Source of the DNA: Holophaga sp. | Lineage (GTDB): Bacteria; Acidobacteriota; Holophagae; Holophagales; Holophagaceae | DNA length: 12,117 bases | Direction of reading: 5' to 3' | NCBI GenBank assembly: GCA_031292735.1 | Contig: JARLGP010000276.1 | Location: 1 to 12,117, forward strand | In this document: piece after piece, positions 6,121-12,117 of the stretch | How the letters are laid out: every line of letters begins with the position of its first letter | Numbering within the stretch: the stretch's first letter is position 1 | The notes under the pieces: generated by a model | The model's database searches: none | Told to the model about the DNA's origin: nothing | Seen by the model: only the letters and a program-made list of their open reading frames with translations | Program-made: the position numbers and the translations under genes

Positions 6121-6359
6121 AGACTCGTGCCAAAACACAATATACCCATGAATCTGACCCACGCGAAAGTGGGCCATACCCCCCTCAGAGACGCACCCCT
6201 GGAAAGGATGGCTTGCCCAAAGTCGACGAAATGCCTGGATGGCAGGAAAAATGTAATGTGTTGTAGCCAAATTGGCTGGCTCTCCACCGGGGTTTGCCCT
6301 CCCGAAAGCATGCCCAGAACCATCTGAGCCAAAATCATCAACAAGCCGAATTGTGCCAT
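6084..6359 (-). pseudogene. ABC-2 transporter permease, C-terminal fragment
   Basis: About 91 codons encode the end of an ABC-2 permease of the YhhJ/DrrB type: MAQFGLLMILAQMVLGMLSGG (membrane helix), TPVESQPIWLQHITFFLPSRHFVDFGQAIL (the conserved P-x-E-x-x-P-x-W-L-Q and S-x-H-F-V-x-F-x-Q-A-I-L region), SRGASLRGVWPTF, then a last membrane helix and FRRSFTSGS before the stop. Family members are about 370 residues, so the first three quarters are missing. The frame is open to 6443, but residues before 6359 show no family similarity, which places a break near 6360. The fragment ends inside the 5' end of the MipA/OmpV-like gene. It may be the residue of an efflux operon whose central part was deleted. 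Confidence 0.7.
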
Positions 6360-6566
6360 TGAGGAATCGGTCCTCGGAATGGGGCATGCCTGAGGTCGAC
6401 ACCGGGACCGGGGGTATCGGTCCTTTACGCTGGTTTCACGCACGCCAGCCGTAGGGACATTTTATTTTCGACAAGAACCCCTTTTGCAATCATGAACTGT
6501 TAGAGTGGCGATACGTGGTCTCTGTCTCAACATTGATAATTTATTTAAATCCTTCGGGAGTTGTGT

Positions 6567-9500
6567 ATGCGCCTCATGCTTTGGCCTTCTGCCATGTTCA
6601 TGGCGATGGTGCTCGCCCTCCTCGCAGGTTGCGGCTCCAGTTCAGCGCAGAACACTATCCTCACCATTTCGCCGGCCACCGTAGCGCCGCGCGAGACCCT
6701 GCTCTTGAGCACCTCGGGGGGCAGTGGCACCGGCCTCACCTGGTCCCTGACCAGTAACAACTCCGGAGGCGCCATCGGCGCCGGCACCGGCCTCTATACC
6801 GCAGGAAGCACCGGTTCAGTCAGCGACACCGTCCTGGTCACCGACTCCCAGGGCCACACCGCTCAGCGTGCCATCCCGGTCACGGCCGACCTGAGCATCA
6901 ACGGGGCCAGTTCCACGGCGCCGCGCGGGAGCCTCCCCTTGAGCACCTCAGGAGGCAGCGGCACCGGCCTCACCTGGTCCCTGACCAGCAACAACTCCGG
7001 CGGCGCCATCGACGCCGGCACCGGCGTCTATACCGTCGGGAGCACGGGCTCGGTCAGTGATACCGTCCTGGTCACCGATTCCTTGGGCAACACCGCCCAG
7101 CGCGTCTTCACGGTCACCGCCGGCTTAAGCATTAGTGGGGCCGGGCCCACGGCGCCGCGGGGGAGCCTACCCTTCAGCGCCTCGGGGGGAAGCGGCCAGG
7201 GGCTTACCTGGACATTCGCCAGCAACAACTCTGGCGGCGCCATTGTTGCCGGCACCGGGGTCTACACTGCCGGGAGCACGGGCTCGGTCAGCGATACCGT
7301 CCTGGTCACCGATTCCCTTGGCAACACCGCTCAGCGCGTCATCGCGGTCACGGTCGGCCTCGGCATCAGCGGCGCCAGTTCCACGGCGCCGCGGGGGAGC
7401 CTGTCCTTCAGCGCCTCGGGCGGCACCGGCCAGGGCCTAACCTGGACCTTCGCCAGCAACAACTCCGGCGGTGCCATCGTTTCCAGCACCGGGGTCTACA
7501 CTGCCGGAAGCACGGGTTCCGTCAGCGATACCATCCTGGTTACCGATACCCTGGGGAACATCGCTCAGCATGTCGTCACGGTTACAGCCGGCCTCGGCAT
7601 CAGCGGGGCCGGCACCACCCCGCCGCGGGGGACCCTGACCCTCAGCGCCTCGGGGGGCAGCGGCGCGGGCTTCACCTGGAGCCTGGCCAGCAACAACTCT
7701 GGCGGCACCATGGTCGCCGCCACCGGGGTCTACACCGCCGGGAGCACCGGCACCGTCACTGATAGCATCCGGGTCACAGACTCCCTGGGCAACACCCTGA
7801 CCACCAGCATCCCGGTGGGGGCGGCCATCACCATCGCCCCGTCCCCTCTGACCCTGACCACGGGGAATACCCAGACATTCACGGCCACGGGTGGCAGCGG
7901 CGCCAACTACGGCTGGTCCCTCGTCGGCAACAACTCCGGCGGCGTCATAGCCGCCGGCACTGGGGTCTACACCGCCGGCGCCACGGGGAGCGGGCAGGTC
8001 ACCGATACCGTCCGGGTCATCGATAACCTGGGCAATTTGGCCACCGGTCGCATCACGGTGAACTATCTGCCCCCCGTCTCTCCCGTCATCGCGGCAGCCA
8101 CCTATGTCACCACCGGCAAGGCAGGCCTCCAGGCCAGCATCCAGGACCAGGGCGCCGGCATGACCTACCTCTGGTCGCTCAGCAACGGAACCCTGACCGG
8201 GGGCCAAGGCACCTCGCAGATCAGCTACACCCCCGGCGCCATCGGAACCTTCACCGCCTCGGTCTCGGTCAGCAACGTCGTCAATGCTGTTTCTGGCAGC
8301 GCCCAGGCCACCGTGGTGGCGGCGCCCAGCGCCGGCATCTTTGCTCAGAACCTGGTCTTCTACGGCAACACCCCGATCCTGGCTTCCACTCCGCCCCAGG
8401 CGGGGATGACCAACCTCTGGACCCTCGCCGGCGGGAGTGCCAGCGTCAGCACCACCGGCGACCTCACCGCCAATACCCTGTCCTACGGCACCGGAAGCAC
8501 CCCGGGCACCTACCAGCTCGGCTTGAGCGTGCAGAACCTGGCCGGGGATTCGGCCAGCAGCGACCTTGCACTGCAGGTGGTGAACGGCCAGTTCCTGAGG
8601 GATGTGTCCTCGATGACCATCAGAGGCGGCCATACGGTCACGCTGCTCGGCAGCGGCGAGGTGCTCGCCGTGGGTGGAACCGACCGGACTGAACACCCAG
8701 CCACGACCATGCACTACGATGCGGACACCCAGACCTGGTCCACCACCGAAACCCTCGACACGGCCGAACGCTACGATCCGGCCACCCGGACCTGGTCCAA
8801 CACCGCCAGCCTCGCCACAGGCCGGTCCCTGCATACCGCCACGCTGCTCCGCAGCGGCCTGGTCCTGGTCACCGGCGGACTCGACGGAGCCGGAGTCTTC
8901 CTGGCCAGCGTCGAGCTCTATGACCCAGCCAGCAATACCTGGTCCAACGCCAGCCCCCTCGCCATGGCCCGGACCAACCATACAGCCACACTACTCAGCA
9001 GCGGCCAGGTCCTGGTCACCGCCGGACAAAACAGTTCCGGCGCCCTTGCCAGCGCCGAGCTGTACGACCCGGCCAGCAACACCTGGTCCCAGGCCGGCAA
9101 CCTAGGCATCGCCCGAACCTTGTTCGCAACCACTCTGCTCCCCAGCGGCCAAGTACTGGTCACGGGCGGACTCAACGGTTCCACCGCCCTGGCCAGCGCC
9201 GAACGCTATGATCCGGCCAGCAACACCTGGTCCAGCGCCAGCCCCCTCGTCACAGCCCGGTATAACCATACGGCCACGCTGCTTGGCACCGGCCAGGTCC
9301 TGGTCGCGGCCGGTCAAAACGGCACCGGCACCATCGCCGACGCGGAGCTCTACGCCCCGGGCAGCAACACCTGGTCCGCCGCAGGCAGCCTCGGTGCCCC
9401 CCGGGCCTCCTTCACGGCCACGCTGCTGGGCAACGGCAAGGTCCTGGCCGTGGGCGGCACCGACCTGACCGGGTTGGATCTGGCCAGCGCCGAAAGCTAC

Positions 9501-10730
9501 GATCCCGCCAGCAACACATGGTCCTTCACCGGCAGCCTCGCCACCGCTCGGCACAGCCACCCGGCCACGCTGCTCAGCAACGGCCAGGTACTGGTCGCGG
9601 GCGGAATGGTGCTGGGCGGACATGGCACGAACAGCGTTGGCGGCCTCAACTCACCGGAAAGCATTGCCGCCCCCGAATGCTACGATCCGGCCACCACCGC
9701 CTGGTCAAGCCAGGGCAGCTTTGGGTCTCCCCTGCGAAACCAGATGGCGACCTTGCTGGCCGACGGCAAGCTGCTCCTGGTAGGTGGCATGTCCAAGGCA
9801 GAAATCGCTTTGGCCAGTTGTCAGCGCTACGACCAGGCCACCGCCACCTGGTCCACCGTCGGCAGCCTTGCCACGGCCCGGTTTGGTGGCAGCGTCACGC
9901 TGCTCCCCAGCGGGAAGGTCCTGGTGGAAGGCGGGTTTGACCGTAACAGCGCCATTATTGCGAGTAGCGAGCTCTATGACCCGGCCACCGGCACCTGGTC
10001 CGCCACCTCCAGCATGGTCAGTGCCCGGGCCGCTCACACCGCCACGCTGCTGAACAATGGTCTGGTGCTGGTCACGGGCGGAAGTGACGGGTCCGGTCAC
10101 AGTTTCGCCGGCGCCGAGCTCTACGACCCGGCCACCGGCACCTGGTCCGCCACCGGCAGCCTGGCCACAGGCCGTTCTTCTCATACGGCCACGCTACTCA
10201 ACAACGGCAAGGTCCTGGTTACGGGCGGAGACAACAATGTTATCGATCCGATGCAGTTCACGTCGGCTCTCGCCAGTTGCGAACTATACGACCCGGACAC
10301 TGGAACCTGGACCACCGTCAACGCCTTGAAGGTTGAACACATGTTTCATACGGCCACGCTGCTCAAGAACGGCCAGGTCCTGGTCGTGGGCGGACTCAGC
10401 AATTCCGATTTAACTTCCGACGTCGAGCTCTACAACCCCGCCACCGGCACCTGGTCCACGACCGACAGCTTGGCCTTGACCCGACGCGAGCACACGGCCA
10501 CGCTGCTCAGCACCGGAATGGTCCTGGTCGCCGGTGGCCACAAATGGAACGGCACTCCTGACCAGGCTATCGCCAGTGTCGAACTCTACGATCCGGCCGC
10601 GGGCACCTGGTCCATCCCCAGCGGCCTGCTCGGTTCGCGTTGTTGGCACACCGCCACGCTGCTGAGCGATGGCCGGGTGGTCGTGGTGGGTGGGCCCAAC
10701 CACTACCTTCCGGAGTTCTACAAACCATGA
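6567..10730 (+). CDS. Large Ig-like/Kelch-repeat lipoprotein
   Basis: A 1387-residue protein. The ATG at 6567 has GGGAG 6 nt upstream (6556-6560), better than a TTG at 6561. Residues 1-22 are a lipoprotein signal peptide ending LLAGC, so the chain should be lipidated at Cys22 and anchored in a membrane, probably the outer one. Residues 28-505 are six Ig-like repeats (S-G-G-S-G-x-G-x-T-W-S-L...NNSGG...G-x-Y-T-A-G-S-T-G...D-T-V-x-V-T-D-S-x-G-N). Residues ~505-675 form two PKD/Ig-like domains (G-M-T-Y-L-W-S-L; G-M-T-N-L-W-T-L). Residues ~686-1387 carry 14 copies each of the Kelch half-motifs H-T-A-T-L-L-x-x-G-x-V-L-V-x-G-G and Y-D-P-A-x-x-T-W, enough for two seven-bladed beta-propellers. Likely a surface or adhesion protein; ligand unknown. 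The only visible -10-like element is GATAAT (6535-6540), with no good -35. The next gene is a paralog. Confidence 0.85.
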   Translation: MRLMLWPSAMFMAMVLALLAGCGSSSAQNTILTISPATVAPRETLLLSTSGGSGTGLTWSLTSNNSGGAIGAGTGLYTAGSTGSVSDTVLVTDSQGHTAQRAIPVTADLSINGASSTAPRGSLPLSTSGGSGTGLTWSLTSNNSGGAIDAGTGVYTVGSTGSVSDTVLVTDSLGNTAQRVFTVTAGLSISGAGPTAPRGSLPFSASGGSGQGLTWTFASNNSGGAIVAGTGVYTAGSTGSVSDTVLVTDSLGNTAQRVIAVTVGLGISGASSTAPRGSLSFSASGGTGQGLTWTFASNNSGGAIVSSTGVYTAGSTGSVSDTILVTDTLGNIAQHVVTVTAGLGISGAGTTPPRGTLTLSASGGSGAGFTWSLASNNSGGTMVAATGVYTAGSTGTVTDSIRVTDSLGNTLTTSIPVGAAITIAPSPLTLTTGNTQTFTATGGSGANYGWSLVGNNSGGVIAAGTGVYTAGATGSGQVTDTVRVIDNLGNLATGRITVNYLPPVSPVIAAATYVTTGKAGLQASIQDQGAGMTYLWSLSNGTLTGGQGTSQISYTPGAIGTFTASVSVSNVVNAVSGSAQATVVAAPSAGIFAQNLVFYGNTPILASTPPQAGMTNLWTLAGGSASVSTTGDLTANTLSYGTGSTPGTYQLGLSVQNLAGDSASSDLALQVVNGQFLRDVSSMTIRGGHTVTLLGSGEVLAVGGTDRTEHPATTMHYDADTQTWSTTETLDTAERYDPATRTWSNTASLATGRSLHTATLLRSGLVLVTGGLDGAGVFLASVELYDPASNTWSNASPLAMARTNHTATLLSSGQVLVTAGQNSSGALASAELYDPASNTWSQAGNLGIARTLFATTLLPSGQVLVTGGLNGSTALASAERYDPASNTWSSASPLVTARYNHTATLLGTGQVLVAAGQNGTGTIADAELYAPGSNTWSAAGSLGAPRASFTATLLGNGKVLAVGGTDLTGLDLASAESYDPASNTWSFTGSLATARHSHPATLLSNGQVLVAGGMVLGGHGTNSVGGLNSPESIAAPECYDPATTAWSSQGSFGSPLRNQMATLLADGKLLLVGGMSKAEIALASCQRYDQATATWSTVGSLATARFGGSVTLLPSGKVLVEGGFDRNSAIIASSELYDPATGTWSATSSMVSARAAHTATLLNNGLVLVTGGSDGSGHSFAGAELYDPATGTWSATGSLATGRSSHTATLLNNGKVLVTGGDNNVIDPMQFTSALASCELYDPDTGTWTTVNALKVEHMFHTATLLKNGQVLVVGGLSNSDLTSDVELYNPATGTWSTTDSLALTRREHTATLLSTGMVLVAGGHKWNGTPDQAIASVELYDPAAGTWSIPSGLLGSRCWHTATLLSDGRVVVVGGPNHYLPEFYKP
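6651..8060 (+). repeat. Six in-frame Ig-like repeats, 234-bp period
   Basis: The codons at the start of the 'SxSGGSG' segment fall at 6708, 6942, 7176, 7410 and 7644, exactly 234 bp (78 codons) apart; the sixth equivalent is at 7881, one codon longer. Units 1-5 share long DNA stretches such as 'accagcaacaactccggcgg' variants, while the sixth is more diverged. This indicates tandem duplication in which copy number can change without breaking the frame. Confidence 0.85.
8625..10727 (+). repeat. Kelch repeat array, 14 motif copies
   Basis: Units of about 48-50 codons, each a HTATLL-x(2)-G-x-VLV-x-GG segment and a YDP-A-x(2)-TW segment. Between 8711 and 8790 two Y-D-x-x-x-x-T-W motifs (HYDADTQTW and RYDPATRTW) follow each other without an intervening HTATLL...GG block, so one unit has lost about half its length. 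Units containing 'YDPASNTW' cluster in the first half and 'YDPATGTW' in the second, suggesting two rounds of duplication. Confidence 0.85.
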
Positions 10731-10785
10731 CGGCTGAAAACCCGACATTCGTGTCACCCGGTATGAAGATATCACCACACTCAGG

Positions 10786-10814
10786 TTGACACGTTGCAAT
10801 AATACTTTCATAAA
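10786..10814 (+). promoter_or_regulatory. Putative sigma-70 promoter of the second Kelch lipoprotein gene
   Basis: A perfect TTGACA (10786-10791), 17 nt, then CATAAA (10809-10814, 4/6 to consensus), in the only AT-rich stretch between the two lipoprotein genes. It predicts a leader of about 65 nt before the ATG at 10888. No terminator is visible for the upstream gene, so read-through may add to expression. Confidence 0.5.
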
Positions 10815-10887
10815 AATTCATAACTTATATATGTATACGCATTTAGTGTGGTCCCTCGTTTCGCCCACGCATGCCTTGGAGCTTCCT

Positions 10888-12117
10888 ATGCGATCCATTC
10901 AATGGTTGAACTTATGTTTGCTTGCTTGTCTGCTTACGGTCTTCGGGGCTGTGGGCTGCAATTACCGTTCCGGTCCCGGCCCCTCCGGTCTCGGCTCCTC
11001 TGACACCCAGGCCCCGGCGGGCCTTACCTACACCACCAACCCCGCCTACTACGCCCCGGGGGTGGCGCTCACCGCCAACGGCCCGAGCAGCACGGGAGGC
11101 GCGGTCGCGTCCTACAGTGTGAGCCCCTCCCTTCCGACTGGCCTGACCTTCACCACCGGCACGGGTGTCATCAGTGGTACCCCCACGGAAGTAACCGCCA
11201 GCGCCAGCTACACCGTGACGGCATTGAATGCGGCTGGCAGCACCCAAACGACCCTGGTCATCCAGGTCGTGGCTTTGCCCAATGCCAATATTTTGGTGCC
11301 GCTGTCGGTCCACCCAGGTGATGGCTGGATGAAGGCCAGTGCCCCGAACCCAGCTGGGATGTCTTATCTGTGGAGCATGGTGGGGGGAACGAGCACGGGC
11401 TCCATCGGCTCCGGGCAAGGCACGGGAGTCCTGGACTTCACTGCAGGAATCTCATCAGGCACCTTCCAGGTTGAGGTGAATGTTCAGAATCAGGCCGGAA
11501 CTGATACGACGAATTCCCGGACCGTCACGATCCAGAAGGGCACTTGGCTCGTTGAGAACGGCGGAGCTTCTGTGCCCCGCGGCTTCCACACGGCCACCCT
11601 TCTGAACGATGGGACGGTCCTGGTGGCGGGAGGGGAGAATTTCAATGGAACCCCCCTCACCAGCGCGGAGATCTACAACCCCACGACAAGGACCTGGACG
11701 GCAGTGGCAGCGCTCACAACGGCACGTGAACACCACACGGCCACCCTTCTGAACGATGGGACGGTGCTGGTGGCAGGAGGACAGAATGCCAATGGAGCCC
11801 CCCTCGCCAGCGCGGAGATCTACCACCCCGCGACAGGGACCTGGATGGCGCCGGCAGGGGTGCAGCCAGCGATGACGACGGCACGTTTCGACGACACGGC
11901 CACCCTTCTGAACGATGGGACGGTCCTGGTGGCCGGAGGACAGTATTCCAATGGAACCCGCCTCGCCAGCGCGGAGATCTACCACCCCACGACAGGGACC
12001 TGGACGGCGCCGGCAGGGGTGCAGCCAGCGATGACGACGGACCGTGAACACCACACGGCCACCCTTCTGAACGATGGGACGGTCCTGGTGGCGGGAGGAC
12101 AGGATTCCAATGGAACC
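10888..12117 (+). CDS. Second Ig-like/Kelch-repeat lipoprotein, 5' part
   Basis: 410 codons are visible and the frame is open at the right edge. The ATG at 10888 has GGAG 6 nt upstream (10878-10881). Residues 1-24 are a signal peptide ending FGAVGC, a slightly non-standard lipobox, so lipidation at Cys24 is likely. Residues ~43-126 are a He_PIG-type Ig domain (SYSVSPSLPTGLTFTTGTGVISGTP). Residues ~130-215 are an Ig/PKD-like domain (AGMSYLWSMVGGT... FQVEVNVQNQAGT) similar to the two in the upstream lipoprotein. Kelch units begin near residue 231 (HTATLLNDGTVLVAGG, then EIYNPTTRTW) and four are entered before the edge. It is a paralog of the 6567-10730 product with a different N-terminal module. 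Probably a surface-exposed or periplasm-facing repeat protein of unknown ligand. Confidence 0.85.
   Translation, partial: MRSIQWLNLCLLACLLTVFGAVGCNYRSGPGPSGLGSSDTQAPAGLTYTTNPAYYAPGVALTANGPSSTGGAVASYSVSPSLPTGLTFTTGTGVISGTPTEVTASASYTVTALNAAGSTQTTLVIQVVALPNANILVPLSVHPGDGWMKASAPNPAGMSYLWSMVGGTSTGSIGSGQGTGVLDFTAGISSGTFQVEVNVQNQAGTDTTNSRTVTIQKGTWLVENGGASVPRGFHTATLLNDGTVLVAGGENFNGTPLTSAEIYNPTTRTWTAVAALTTAREHHTATLLNDGTVLVAGGQNANGAPLASAEIYHPATGTWMAPAGVQPAMTTARFDDTATLLNDGTVLVAGGQYSNGTRLASAEIYHPTTGTWTAPAGVQPAMTTDREHHTATLLNDGTVLVAGGQDSNGT
11578..12117 (+). repeat. Near-identical Kelch DNA repeats
   Basis: The word 'acggcccacc'-type start (acggccacccttctgaacga) recurs at 11590, 11737, 11896 and 12055, giving periods of 147, 159 and 159 bp, all multiples of three. 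The two 159-bp units contain an added segment coding APAGVQPAMTT. DNA identity between units is very high, much higher than among the units of the upstream gene. The array continues past the window edge. Confidence 0.85.

Noticed and set aside
6651..8060. Regular repeats considered as a CRISPR array
   Set aside because: The repeats are 234 bp, coding and in frame within a lipoprotein gene; there is no short repeat-spacer pattern.
7437..8981. 514-codon open frame on the minus strand inside the Kelch/Ig lipoprotein gene
   Set aside because: It mirrors the repeat codons of a strongly GC-biased gene; the product is Gly/Ala/Arg-rich, with no motif, no ribosome binding site and no signal. Other antisense frames at 8918-10811 and 11455-12054 are rejected for the same reason.

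Overview
The window is GC-rich DNA with short AT-rich promoter islands, from a Gram-negative bacterium. It has two lipoprotein signal peptides, an outer-membrane beta-barrel protein and a conjugation-type ATPase. The pair of large Kelch/Ig-repeat lipoproteins, the codon use and the GGAG-type ribosome binding sites recall Acidobacteriota of the Holophaga/Geothrix group. That placement is an inference from protein style, not a database match.

Left part (1-1.86 kb): the 3' end of a VirD4/TraD-like type IV coupling protein runs off the left edge. It converges on, and overlaps by about 108 bp, a small minus-strand gene for a putative winged-helix protein. This looks like the edge of a conjugative or integrative element.

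Cassette (1.95-3.96 kb): three minus-strand genes follow, in transcription order a class I SAM methyltransferase, a hotdog-fold acyl-CoA thioesterase and a TetR-family regulator. A perfect 16-bp palindrome (TTTACCAATTGGTAAA) lies in the spacer of a plausible promoter for the TetR gene. A degenerate copy sits at the same place in a plausible promoter for the methyltransferase-thioesterase pair, so the regulator probably controls itself and the operon. The cassette is flanked in inverted orientation by two small genes (1430-1861 minus, 4338-4652 plus) whose products are distant paralogs. One carries a textbook DxDxDG EF-hand-like loop in front of a winged-helix-like segment. This is the best candidate for something undescribed in the window.

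Decayed zone (4.65-6.4 kb): a GNAT-toxin-like acetyltransferase with an in-frame stop and a lost N-terminus, a MipA/OmpV-like barrel gene without a normal signal peptide, and the last ~90 codons of an ABC-2 transporter permease whose tail overlaps the barrel's 5' end. This reads as an accumulation of gene remnants.

Right part (6.5-12.1 kb): two consecutive plus-strand genes for secreted lipoproteins. The first (1387 aa) has six Ig-like repeats, five of them at an exact 234-bp spacing, then two PKD/Ig-like domains and 14 Kelch motifs, enough for two seven-bladed propellers. The second runs off the right edge. It has its own good promoter, a He_PIG-type domain, the same middle Ig-like domain, and Kelch units nearly identical in DNA. 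No RNA genes, CRISPR array or complete insertion sequence were seen.
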